From Eonycteris spelaea (lineage: Eukaryota; Chordata; Mammalia; Chiroptera; Pteropodidae), in contig PUFA01000203.1 of NCBI GenBank assembly GCA_003508835.1, forward strand, positions 2,758,501-2,822,500: a DNA stretch of 64,000 nucleotides, given 5' to 3'. The position numbers and the translations under genes were made by a program. Shown here piece by piece: positions 23,626 to 34,833 of the stretch; the first letter of the stretch is position 1, and each line of letters opens with the position of its first letter. The notes below the pieces were generated by a model that was not told the origin of the DNA, did not search any database, and saw only the letters and a program-made list of their open reading frames with translations.

Positions 23626-24618
23626 GCTGCCAAGGCGTCTGGACCTAGGGACGGGAGAGCTGGCTCTGTTGGCGAGACAAGGAAGAGGACAGGTTTAGGG
23701 ATAACTGAGTCTCATTTCGCGCCCCTCAGGGGTGGCAGCCTCGCAGCCCTTTCTGCTTCCCCGAGCTCGAGATCAGCGGGCCCTTTGGAGAGTCTGCTGC
23801 ACCTTCGAGAAGAGACGCGTCAAGGCGCTGCTGCACGTGAGCAGGGCCCGCTCTCCGCTCCCGTCCCCCCGGGCGGTTCTGCAAACTCCCACCAGCAGCA
23901 CGACGCAGCGGCCGGCCGCCAGGAAGGGTGCAGGCCCCGGCTTTCCCGGGATTTGGAAGGAAGACAGAAGGAACCTTCTGGAGTCTACCTGCTCACGTCC
24001 ACCACGTAGCTCTCATGGGAAAACGCCACACGACCTGCCCTCAGCCCACATGTCCCATCTGTGCGTCCTGCCTGGAAGCCTTTCGTTCGCCTCTGCTTGT
24101 CTGCACACGCTTGCCCGTCACGGCTCCCTCCCAGACTCCCTGCCCGACCGGGTCCCTGGCTCCTCCTGCCACCTGCAGGACCCGCCCCGCTCTCTCTCCT
24201 CTGATCGCCTCCCATGCGAATGTTTGCAAGTCACGCCCATGTTTTATGGTCTCTGAGGAATCGTGGGTTCCCAGAGCAAAGGAAAACCTATCTCGTGGAC
24301 ATCCGGCTCGCCTTCAGTATTGCGAACTCTCAGTAATGGTGAGAGAGGGTGTTAAAAGTCGCCGAGAGCACCCCGGCCGTGGGCTGTGGTCCTGAACCTG
24401 TAAGTGAGCAGGTGGTCATTGCAGAAGCCACGGCCCTTTCCTGACCCCGCGTTCCACAACTGTCATCCAAATGGGCGGTCAAAAAGGTCTGTAACATCCC
24501 CTTAAACACGGATTAGCTCTGCATTGAAAATAAATGTGTCCGCAGCATGGCGAAGAGTTCCTAATCCAATGACATGCGATCAGGCACATCTTTATACCTT
24601 CCAAGTGTCGACACTCAC

Positions 24619-24850
24619 CTGGTGCAGAGGACAGGTCAGGCCGTCAGCTTCTCGGTCTGCTGGAGCGTCTCTGGCCGGCTGCCGTTTTATACAGAATTCG
24701 AGCCTTGCCTTAAGGAAGTGGGATTTTTTTTTTGAGGCAGGCTACTCTATCTTGTTCCCAAGTTTTTGTGATGAAAATCTCTGGCTTAACATGTTTTTGG
24801 GAGGGAACTTATTCTTTGACAAAGATGTGTCACCAGGGCCTGTCCCCACG
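24619..24850 (-). promoter_or_regulatory. SPRR3: SPRR3 exon 1 and promoter
   Basis: On the minus strand TATAAAA is at 24685-24691, the start is near 24660, and the exon ends at a CCAG|GTGAGT donor at 24619. Upstream are the aaggaagtggga ETS-type block (24711-24723) and a block at about 24764-24850 with gtgatgaaaa, a t-run plus ggg, and agatgtgtcaccagggcc. These are diverged counterparts of blocks before the SPRR1-like genes. Confidence 0.7.
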
Positions 24851-25708
24851 GCCCATCCTTTGGGGCGAGGTTGCTATGGGCTACAGGATTCTCGGGTAGT
24901 GATGAATCAGGTCCAGGGGACGTTCTGGGCCTCTGGGACGGAAGGGGCTACGGTTCGGGGCAGGACCCTAATCCGTAGCTCCGATCAATTGTCCTGGGTA
25001 TCTCGGTTTTGTGCGGCAGGCCTCACCGGTTCTTCTGGGAGGCCCTGCGGAACAGCGAGTGAGTCACCTGAACTTGACTTCAGTGACTGTGCAGTAAGTG
25101 GCGACACGTGAGCCCTCTCTGCTGGTCCGCTTCCCCGTGGGTCCAGGCCTGGGAGAGGAAAGGAAGGCTAAAATCCCCCAAAGGCTTTGGAGCGGAACCG
25201 CTTACACTGCTGGCGACAGCCCTAAGGTGCCACGCTGACCGGGGAGAATAGGTGGCGTTGGGGATGGATGGTCCGGGGTGACCGGGTCCGTCCGACGTGA
25301 CGGCACAGCGCTGAAGACCTTTCTGCTCTCGGAGGTCTCTCTTTCCTGGGGGTGACATGAGAACAAGAGAGCTCTGGTTGCCTGAGTTCACCCCCCGGCC
25401 ACCTCCTCTGACCACGAGAAGAGGAAGCAGAGGTCTCTGACCCGGAGCTGACCTCCACGCTCGATCTCTCCCTAGTGTGGCCGGGCGAAATCCGAACACC
25501 CTGAACACTCAGGTGTGTGGGCGGCTCCTCCCTTCCCACTGCCTCACCCCTGCATCGTCTCCTGCAAACCCAAGCCCCTCCGCACAGACACGGCCATGGG
25601 CTCCTTCCGTATGGGTCCCCAAAAAGCCTGAGCCTCGTCCTCACGCCTGTCTGGTAGATGCTCAGTCAGTGGGCACTTGTTTTCCCTGATGGATGTGTGG
25701 GTTCATGG

Positions 25709-25851
25709 TAGGGAGGGAGGAAGGAAGGAAGGAAGGAAGGAAGGAAGGAAGGAAGGAAGGAGGAAGGAAGGAAGGAAGGAAGGAAGGAAGAAGGAAGGAA
25801 GGAAGGAAGGAAGGAAGAAGGAAGGAAGGAAGGAAGGAAGGAGGGAGAGAG
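25709..25851 (+). repeat. (GGAA)n microsatellite, about 140 bp
   Basis: An almost pure run of ggaa tetranucleotides, with a few one-base interruptions, spans about 140 bases. Each unit contains an ETS core. The repetitive Lys/Glu/Gly open frames across it are not genes. Confidence 0.95.
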
Positions 25852-26968
25852 AGCTTGAGAAAAGCACTGTTTTAGAGCGATGTCTGCAAACGGCTTCGGC
25901 GATCGTGACGTGACCGCTTAAAAATGACTCGCTTTCTGTGACAGGCGTCGTGCTGGGAGCCGGGATGAGGGTGAGGACCCGCCCTCCTCTCCTCTGCCCC
26001 GACCCCCATCTCCTTCCTTCTTGGCAAGTGCGTGACTAGTCGCCTCCCCGCGGAGTGGTGCCAGCGTCACCATCGTGTCCCTGGTACAGCCTCAGCTCTC
26101 CTCTCAAAAGCCAGCTCTCAGGACCAGAGGGTTGTTTGGACCAGACCCGCTGCGCCCCCCCCCCGGGTCCCCCGTCTCCGGAGGAGCCAGCCTCTTGCTC
26201 CGCCGTGCGACCTGGGTCTTTCTTGTGTTCTCGGTTCTGGAAGAAACTCCTTCCTCCTTTGCCGAGCGGACTCCCTCCTGCCCTGTCTGACCCCTTGTTC
26301 ACGCTTAATCAAAACCTGTCCGGTGTCCGGTGTCCGCCTGTAGAACTTTCACCTCGGCCCAGCCTGGAGGCTGCTTCTCGTCTGGACGAGAGCGCTCAGT
26401 GCCTGGGCGCCGAGGCCTTCCCGCCCGTCAGGGGAGCTCGGTGTTCTCTTTTTCTCTGGTGAGCACGCAGGAAGAAGACGGAGCCCCCGGACAGCGGGAC
26501 AGCGTGTGAGTTGGCGGCGAGCCCCACCTCCGGGGTTCCTCGGCGCGCCCCACGGGCCCCCTCTCCCTGTGGCTGGGCCTGGCTTGGGGCCTGACCGCGG
26601 GTGAGTGTGGGTCCCTTCGACCCTCTCCACGTTTTCTGGGCCTCGCTCTTTTGTTAGCCATGACTGTATGGGCCGTCCCCACGCATTCCCGAGGGTTCCA
26701 CTCCAGGGTGCCGCAGCATGACATGCCCGTGCGACTGTTCACGGCATCTGTGGAAGAAGCACAGGCGTGAATCGCTGACCCCGGGCCCCCACGCCTCACC
26801 GGCGGAGCACACGGCCGATGGGTACACGGTGCCCTAGAAGAAAACCCTCGGAGACACATGTTTGTTTTTCGTATTTAATATGTATGAGCAGAGTTTGGAC
26901 ATACGCAAACACCCCTGATACCGTCATTACGACCAAAGAAACCCCACACCTCCCGTGTTTCTTCATGT

Positions 26969-27000
26969 CTTGTTGTTGTTGTTGTTGTTGTTGTTGTTGG
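26969..27000 (+). repeat. (TTG)n microsatellite
   Basis: About ten uninterrupted ttg units lie inside L1-like sequence. A Cys-rich open frame across it is a repeat artefact. Confidence 0.9.
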
Positions 27001-27079
27001 GAGAACGTATCACGAGATCCACCCTCTCAAATTTTAAATACCCTACACCGTGTTTCTAACTGGAGGCATGGTGTGTAGG

Positions 27080-27610
27080 GCCGATCTCTAACCCTTATTT
27101 ATCTAATACAACTGAAAATTTATATCCATTGAATAACGACTACCTATCCTCCCACCCCCTTACCTGATTCTGTGCGTTTGACTGTTTTAGATACTTTATG
27201 TAATTGGAATCACACAGATATTTGTCCTTTCGTGATTGGCTTATTTGACTCAGCAGAATGTTCTCCAGGTTCATCCACGTTGTCGCAAATGGCAAGGTTT
27301 CCTTCTTTTTTTTAAAGACCAGGCCGTATTCTACTGTGTGGATAAATCATGTTTTCTTTACCTGTTCACCTGTTGATGGACACGGTTGCTTCCGTGTCTT
27401 GGCCGTTGTGGATAGTGTGCAGCGAACACGGAGTGCAGGTACCTCTTAGAGAAACAGAACCACCGTATCATCCCAGAAGCGGGCATCGTGGGGTCATGTG
27501 GTAGATCTAGTTTTCATTTTTTTAAAGGAACCTCCATACTTTTCCCGTAGCTGCTCTATCATTTTGTATTCTCACCAACAGTGTACCAGTGTTCAAAATT
27601 CTCTATAATC
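27080..27610 (-). mobile_element. L1 3' region, antisense
   Basis: Plus-strand text includes ggcttatttgactcagcagaatg, a ggttcatccacgttgtcgcaaatgg-type block starting at 27268, a tgttgatggacac block and gtggggtcatgtggtag. These are the reverse complement of common mammalian L1 3' sequence. The minus strand is therefore the sense strand. Confidence 0.75.
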
Positions 27611-27639
27611 TTATCAACCCTTATCTTTTAAAAAAAATC

Positions 27640-27935
27640 ATTGCCACATAGAACCATAAAAGACCCAGATAATCTTAGCTCAAATAATCTTAAGAAGAAA
27701 AAACAAATCTGGAGGCATCACGTCTGATTTCAAATGATATGACAAACTATAACAACGCAAACAGTATGGTACCGGCATAAAGACGGACAGGCAGACCAAC
27801 GGATCGGAATAGAAAGCCTGCAAATAAATCTGTACGCATAAGGTCAACTGACTTTTGACCCGGCGCTAAGAACACATAATGGGGAAAAGCAGCCTCTTCA
27901 ACAAACGTTGGAAAAACTGGACAATCCATATGCAA
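27640..27935 (+). mobile_element. L1 ORF2 3' fragment, sense
   Basis: Blocks such as agaaccataaaagac, ctggaggcatcacgtctgat, acagtatggtaccgg, cacataatggggaaaagc and cctcttcaacaaacg follow, in order, the region of L1 ORF2 encoding the C-terminal part of the reverse transcriptase protein. Stops and indels make it non-coding. It adjoins the antisense L1 3' part at about 27610. Confidence 0.75.
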
Positions 27936-29316
27936 AAAAAAAAGAAAAAGAAAAGAAAAGAAAAGAAAGGAAAAGGGAAGAAACCGGACCCCCGCCATCC
28001 AGCACAGGCAACAGAGGCGAAAGCGGTCGTGTGAGACACCGCCCAACGCCCAACGCCCAAACTCCCGCTCGGCAGAGGAGACAGTCGATGTGAAAAGCCC
28101 CAACACACACGGGAGAGATTTGCCAGCCACACGTCTCACAAGGGCTTAGTTCCCACAGCCTCGTCTGCTGCAGGTGGGGACTGTGCGACCTCTCGGCAGA
28201 CGCCACGTGATCTCCTAGCCCTGGGTGGGTGCTCGTCCTGCAGAGGTGCGGGGCGGCAGGGTGCGGGGGTGTGGAACACACCGCGGAAAAGAGACACGAG
28301 GCAGAGAGGAGCCAGGGGCGCGTCACGGCGAGGACGCAGGTGGTGCCGCGGGGAGACGCGGGGCGCCCACGGGGAGGTGGCCGGCATGGGCCCGTGGTCG
28401 CCGGCACACTCACGGAGACGGGGCTGAGCGGACAGAGGCGGAGGCCGGGAGCCCAGAGCCTGGGCTCCAGGTGTGAGTCAGAGGCGCGGGCTCCTGGCGA
28501 CTCGTGACTTGTCTCCCGTTCCGGGCCTCAGTTTGTTGAGCCGGGACGCGAGCGAGCCTGCTCGGTGCTGGCCGAGTCTCCTGTCAGCCGTCATTTCTCT
28601 CTTAATGCCTCACTGTCCCTTCATGCTGACTTTGCTGTGATCTGTCTTAATCTCTCTTCTGCCCGAAACCTGCCTAAACTTTTTTTCTTTTTTCTTTGAT
28701 CTATTTGCTTGTCTGTTCTCCTCTGGGAGGTAGTGTGTGCATGTGTGTGTGTGTGTGTGTTGTGATTTGGGGGATCTGTGTGTGTGCGTGTGCGTATAGG
28801 AGTCTATCTGTCTCTCTGTGGTGCGTGATGAGTATGTATCTGTGGATGTGTGTGTTTCTGAGTGTGAGCGTTTAAGTGCTTTGCTTCTCTGTTAAAATGT
28901 CAGGAAGGGAGAATAAGTGAAGAACAGACACGCACGCTGGAATACATACAAGCACAATTTAATAATCATAATGATGACGATGATGATGATAGAATAAACT
29001 GCAGAGAGTAAGGGCGATGTGGGGGCGGGGACTCAGAGGCGGAGACGGTTTGAAGCAGGGACCTTCTCTGCGTTCGGATGTGGCTCACTCAGGGTGACGA
29101 GAGCGCCCTGCGCCGGCTGCAGCTGCCCAGAGTAACAGGCTCTGGGTGGCCCGACTGACTACCCTGTGGGCACGACGGTCACCCGCACCCATGGACCGGG
29201 CACTTCTGCCCGCAGCCCTCGCAACCTGCCCCCTGGCGTGGAGTCCCTGCTTCCTGTTGGGGGAGGAAGCTGAGTCATGCAATGACACATGCAGCCGGCG
29301 ATGGAGTTAAACACGA

Positions 29317-29322
29317 TTTAAT
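29317..29322 (-). terminator. Poly(A) signal of SPRR1A-like gene
   Basis: ATTAAA on the minus strand, about 270 bases beyond the stop, lies in the block shared with the SPRR3 and SPRR1B-like 3' ends. Confidence 0.75.
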
Positions 29323-29588
29323 GGGGGCAGAGCAGGGACAGTTCACTGACCTCCCGCCCGCCCCATCACCCTTCAGATGAGCCTGGAGCAGCTAGAAGAC
29401 CAGCTCAGCCAGTGGGACCCTCGGCGCGGGCAGGGGTTCCGGGGGGCTCACACCGAGACGGTGCGGAGAGGGAGGGGTTATGACTCAGGGTGACAGCATG
29501 CTGATTGCAAGGCACACGGGACTCAGGCTGGTGGGACAGGGGCTCGGCGCCCCGTGGTCGGCCCCTCGGGGCGGGGCTGCGGACCACA

Positions 29589-29830
29589 TTACTTCTGCTT
29601 GGTCTGCTGAGGCGGTGCGGGGATGACTGTGGGGTGGCAGGGCTCCGGGACCTTGGGGTGGCAGGGCTCCGGGACCTTGGGTGGCAGGGCTCCGGGACCT
29701 TGGTGGGGCAGGGCTCCGGGACCTTGGTGGCGCACGGCTCCTGGGGCGGAGGCTGGCAGGGCTGTTTCACCTGCTGCTGCTGAGGCTGGGGGGGCGGGGC
29801 GCAGGGCTGCTTCTGCTGCTGGGAGCTCAT
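29589..29830 (-). CDS. SPRR1A: SPRR1A-like cornifin, one frameshift
   Basis: This is a cornified-envelope precursor of about 80 residues when the frame is continuous (human SPRR1A has 89). The head MSSQQQKQPCAPPPQPQQQQ, then [13 protein letters not shown], is SPRR1-type. Five VPEPC octapeptides (PTK, HPK, HPK, HPT types) follow, and the end is VIPAPPQQTKQK. One octapeptide unit is 23 instead of 24 bases: GGG for GGGG at 29679-29681 on the plus strand. As written, the frame from the ATG leaves the repeat after VPEPCHP and runs on in unrelated sequence to about 141 residues, ending at 29405. One added base reaches the TAA at 29589-29591. Exon 2 begins near 29849 after a CTCCAG acceptor. It lacks the KTKEPC segment found in the 14 kb gene. 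The 1A label follows position between SPRR4 and SPRR3. Confidence 0.8.
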
Positions 29831-30799
29831 GCTGTGAAGGCGGCTGCACCTGGAGACGGGAGAGACGGTTTGCACAGGGATTGGCCAGGAGGAAGCCATG
29901 TTTAGGAACCAGCCGCCCTCACTCCGGGCCCCTGATACGCTCCGGTAATTCCCGGGCCCTTTCGAAGGGAGGAGGCAGCGTGTGTGCCTCGTTTCGGCGG
30001 GCTCGGTTCCTCGGCTCCCTTTCTTCCCCGGGCGGGCCGTGCCCCTCACGGACAAGCACCCGAGACCACGCATCAGATCTTTGGGAAAGCGACGTCTTAG
30101 AAATGACCGCGGGCCCCGCACCTCTCGAACCGCGCCGCACGCCTGTGACCAACAGGATGCTGACTGCGCACGCGTCCCCCGCGGAGCGCGCTCTGCGACG
30201 CTTCCCCTCCGGCCTCCGCCGTCCGCACGCACCGCCTCCGCCACCCCCATCCTGGGCCACCCCAGGGAGCGCTTCTTGAGCGCGGCTCCCCCAAACTGCC
30301 ACGGCCCTTCCCTGCCCCACCTCCTCGTACTCGCCACTGTCCACTCTGTGTTTCATCCCACACGGGCATCACTTTCTCTGCTGGTGGCGAGTTTGTCGGT
30401 TTTACCCGGAGTGCCTTAAATGCAACAGGCGCTCGATAGAGGCCCATCGTGTGGCTAAAAATTTCTATAGTAAATACCATACACGGAGAGGACCGTGGTG
30501 TTGCCGAGAGCGCCCTGCGCCTGAGTTCTAGCTGTGGTCCCATTTTCAACTTACCATGCGAACTGGCACAGGGGACCCCCTCCCCGGCCCAGCACCACCG
30601 CTGTCCCCTGAGGTGGCAGACTTAACCGCCTCCTGAGCCCTCTCCAAACCCGAACGGTGCTTTAACGGAAAACAAAACCACCCCGCATTCTCTCTACTCC
30701 ACACCCTGGACCAGACGCCTCCTGCTCCTTTCCCTCGGCCCGGTTTCTAAGAAGGGGAAAATGACGAGCATCTCACGCTGGAGCCGATCGGAGCCTCAC

Positions 30800-31055
30800 C
30801 TGGTGCACAGGGAAGAACGGGCTCTCTGGTCGCCTGGGCTGGTGCGAACTCAGTGCAGCCAGCGGCTTTTTAAAGGACTTTGAGCCCTGCCCGGGGGAGG
30901 GAGGCACGCCCAGGCCCTCTGTTTGTATTCCTCACCTGTCAGAGGTGACTCACCCCACTCCCCTCAATTACCAGTTGGCTCAGCTTTTGTGATGAAAACC
31001 ACCTACTTGATATATTTTTGGCGCTGGCCAACAGTGATGTCACCTGGGCCTCATT
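30800..31055 (-). promoter_or_regulatory. Exon 1 and promoter of SPRR1A-like gene
   Basis: On the minus strand a CTTTAAAAAGCC box (30865-30876) stands where relatives have TATAAAA. The exon ends at a CCAG|GTGAGG donor at 30800. Upstream are an AP-1 site TGACTCA (plus strand 30946-30952) and the shared block at about 30985-31052 with gtgatgaaaaccacc and cagtgatgtcacctgggcc, nearly identical to the SPRR1B-like one. Confidence 0.7.
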
Positions 31056-34000
31056 CCCACTTGCCACCATGCCGCTTAGACCCAAGCGTGGGGCTCATGT
31101 TGGAGGGTGGGGGGTGGGGGGAGAGCCCCAGGCTTCCGGGGGAATTTGACACTCTGACCCCGGGGTGGGGAGGACGGTCTCAGTCGTTGGGTGGCCTTGC
31201 CACCTTCCTGCTCTCCTTTCCCTCACTCTCAAGGGACAGAACACGTTGGGCGCGTGGGCAGGTGGGGAGGGCAGGGGGTGCAGCGGGGCTGGGGTGCACG
31301 CCCGCTGTCTGCCTCGTGACTGCAGTCGCCAGGCCTCGCGGGGCTGGCTGAGTGTGGGGTCCGCGTCCGGGCGTCCGAGCCCCCTTTGTCCATTCCCCTC
31401 ATCTTTCTCCGGGCTGCATCGAACCCCACACACTCAGAGTTACTCAGTCGTCACCCCCAACCCCACCCCTCACTGGCTGGTGACTGATCTGGGTCAACCT
31501 GCTTAGCTTTCACCAGCCACACCTTCGCCCCTCTCCTGCTGAAGAGGTTTCAAGGGCTAATTTATTTCCTGGGATAACCTTTCCCTCCTCCCCACCCAGC
31601 CTTCTGGCCGTGGCTCTCTCCTCCTTCCTGACCCAGATTACGCCACCCCTCGCCTGACCCCCGGAAGCCTGGTCCACGGCCCTCGCCCACGGCCTCCGTG
31701 AAGACCCTCCCCCACCTCGTGATCACCTCCGGCTCCAGCCCCAACACCTGGAGCGCTTGCTGGCCACAGCGTGTGTCCCCTGTCTCTGGCTCTGTATGTT
31801 CTGGGTGTCGGAGCTGTGCTTGGTCAAAACAACAGTGTACCATGGCAACGTTTCCTCACGTGTTCAGCAAATATTAACAGAGTCCGCAGTGTGTGCCAGC
31901 CGGGTCTCACTCCAGGGGCTCTCCAAGGACGAGGGGCTCTCCTCTCCTCATCAGACCGGGGCCCCCTGGGGTGAGAGACACAGTCTCGCTCAGAGCCACC
32001 AAGGTCATGGGTGTCAGAGGGCCTCGGAAGCTGGAGGCTGAGAGGTGAAACGCCTCACCCAGGTCAAGCGACGAACCCGAGAGAAGAGCGATTCCACGCA
32101 GAAGTCCTGTGTTCTCCTTCGTCGGAACCGCCCCTGCTCCTGACGCCACAGAGGAACTTAAGACCAGGTGGCGACGTGCTCAGAGGTGGGAAGGAGGAGC
32201 CCAGGCCTCGTGGCCGGAGCCGAGCGCACTCACAGCCCGGGGGCGGAGGGGCGGCTGGGTGGCCCGAGCCACTACGAAAAGGCGCAAAGAGGCTCGCCTT
32301 TTGGGGAGTCCTTAAACTTTGCCAAGGTGAATCTTAATGGTAATAAGTCTGCTTCGTGTGTAAAGTGGCTCTGGGGATAAGCGGCAGGTGTTTCTAGCTC
32401 TGCTCAAACGTGCGTCAGCGTCGGTGGATGAGGCGTTCATTCGGGGTCTCATTGCCCAGTGGGCCGGGGTCCGAGAGAAGACCCCGCTAACACGTGTGTT
32501 TTGAACGAGAGTTGCTTTCACTCTGGAGAAGGTCCCCGGACAGAGCCTGGGCACCCAGACCGCTGGTGACATGGAGGATGGTGGAAGGCAAGCGTTCTCC
32601 AAGCACCTGCCCAGGTGTGCCCTCCCTCCACGGTGATCAGGTCCTGAAGGTTCCATCTGCCACAAACCTCTCTCTCCGGGGACGTGAGGACAGGGTTTCC
32701 CCGCGTCCTCACACCAGCAACGTCCTCTGATCATAGTGTCACTGGCACGGAGCTGCCTTCCAAACGCCATCTCTTCTTCCTCGGCGTGGGCTTCGGAAAA
32801 TCCACGTCACCCTGAAAACACAGGTGTGTGGATAGTGTCTCCTCCTGACCTCAGACACACAGCACCTGCACTGCTGAGTCACCTCTGGTGACCTTGAGTC
32901 CTGGGCCAGCCTCCCACTGTGTCTGCATGGCGGCCGGTCCACGCCCGGCCTCACACCGCCCTGCCCTGTGGGGCTGGAGCGGCCCAGGGAGCTGGCCATT
33001 ACGGACCGACCGACCGGGTGACCGGTGCGTAAACTGCGTAAACTGACGAGCGACGTTATTTGCAGCGAGAGGCGCGGAGGCTGCGCACTCGGCCCTCGTC
33101 TCCAGGGATGAGCTGAGCAGAGAAGCTCTCGGCAAAGGACAGAGGGCGCTCCCGCCGTCTCCTCCGCAGCCCGGCTGCGCTGTCCTCAGCTTGACGCCCA
33201 CCTCCTTCTGGGTCTCCCAGGAGCTCCCAGCCTCCTGCTTCACTCTGTCCCCTCCGCACCCAGCCCCGCCGCCCCGGACCCTGTGACCTCCAGGCAGACC
33301 TGCCCCTGCACCAGGCAGAGTTCTCGGCCCTGAGGAACCTGCTCCCTGCTCCTCCGTCCTTCCCGTCCGTGTCACCCAGCTTGTCTCAGGCCCCGGGGGG
33401 ATCGGAACCCAGCTCTGAAGCCGCGATGCTCCGTGCGCTCCCCGGGCCTCGGTCCTGGACACAGAGGACCTTCCCTGGCCACATAAAGAGAATGGGACGC
33501 AGTGGCTTCTGATGGTACGTGCCTCCCCCGGGACCTCAGCCTTTCACAGGACACCGGAGGCAGCTGCCCTTCCCAAGTCACAGCCTGGCTCCCTTTGGAC
33601 CAGCTGTGGGACCTTCCATGAGCTCCGAGTGTGCCTCCGGGTCACGGCCACTTCTGGAGCGGGGAACCCCGGAACTGAGCCTAACCCGGACTCAGGTCGC
33701 TGCCCCCTCGTCTCCACCGAGGCCCAGAGCACGCGGAGGATGCCACACAGAACAGATTCCAATCGTCCCGCCCTGCGGGCCTATGTGTGAAATGCGCCAA
33801 TGTCTGGAAACAAGCAATCTCCAGACGGGGTTATTGTCACCGTCCTCCGGTCACGCGAGGAGCCAGGGAGACCGGAGTGCTGGCTGCTTGTTACGGGGCA
33901 TGACGGTGGAAGGAAATAGTCTCTGTGACACAGGGGGTCCCGTCTGGCGGGGTGGGTGTGGGGGCAGGGAAAACGACACCGAGCCCGGCCGTGCGGGAGC

Positions 34001-34334
34001 CTCCAGAACACGGGACGCGAAGGCCACGGGCTTGGGTGCAGAGGTGGCGGGTCCTGGCACCGAGGCCTCCACCTGTGTCCTGTAGGTGGAAGGACGAATG
34101 GGTCGGGAAGGGACGCCCAGGTTGCACGGCCTGCTAGCAGCAGATTTAGACCGGTACCTGAGACATCGGATTCTCTGCCCAGACACTGCGTGCCTAAGAT
34201 GGGCGCGCACCCCTGCTGTCCCTCTGCCCTCTCCCCAGTCCCGTGGGACTGACAGACATGTGAGTCTGGCTTTTTTGCTTGAGGAAGGCAGAACAGAAGG
34301 AATCTAGGCTTACGTCGGCCCGGGGGGCGGGGGG

Positions 34335-34440
34335 GTTCAAGGTTGTGTTATGCCCTTGTCGGCTGGGGGACCCAGGCCAGCCACCTAACCTCACTTTAGT
34401 GTCCTCATCTTGGGGTGCTTATTAACAACACAGCTGCCAC
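34335..34440 (+). mobile_element. MIR-like fragment
   Basis: The order ccaggccagccacctaacctcactttagtgtcctcatcttgggg (from 34371) follows the MIR core, which in consensus reads as a splice-like stretch around cttaacctct and ctcatctgt. It is strongly diverged. Confidence 0.45.
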
Positions 34441-34771
34441 CTCTCCACCCCAAGAAATAGAAATAGCTACGGGAGGTCTCAGGTGCACGTTTCTACAGTG
34501 TTTGTTAGGGGCTTTTAGGATCAAATATTAGGAGACACTAGATTCTAAACCCAATGACTTTTCTACCTTAATCAAAATTGACACCATCTGGTATCTTTAA
34601 AAAATATATTCGTATCTGAACTCTAGTTGTATTTAATCTGTTGATATTTAAAAAGTCCTCAGATATTGTCAGGCTTGAAAATGGCTGCTCTAACAGGAAT
34701 ATCTTAACTTCAAGTCCCTGAATCTAGGCAGAGAGCTCCAGTGCAGTGACCCCCTCCAGCTGGAAGACGGT

Positions 34772-34833
34772 GCAGGTGCGGGGAGGTGGTGCAGGTAGGT
34801 GGGAGGTGGTGCAGGTGGGGGGGAGGTGTGCAG
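34772..34833 (+). repeat. GGTGCAGG minisatellite
   Basis: Three to four copies of a ggtgcaggt(a/g)ggtgggagg unit of about 22 bases, with variation. Confidence 0.7.

Larger units (their letters stand above)
24860..29300. other. Intergenic between SPRR3 and SPRR1A-like
   Basis: No gene was recognised. The interval contains a long GGAA microsatellite (25709-25851), a TTG run (26969-27000), L1-derived sequence in two orientations (about 26960-27935), an A/G-rich tract (27934-27980), a CpG-rich patch (about 28220-28560), TG-rich sequence (28735-28800) and a short GAT run (28972-28991). Confidence 0.6.

Noticed and set aside
25677..25913. Lys/Glu/Gly repeat proteins over the GGAA run, and Arg/Thr/Glu frames over 50.5-50.9 kb
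   Set aside because: These are microsatellite readings without promoter or conserved flanks.
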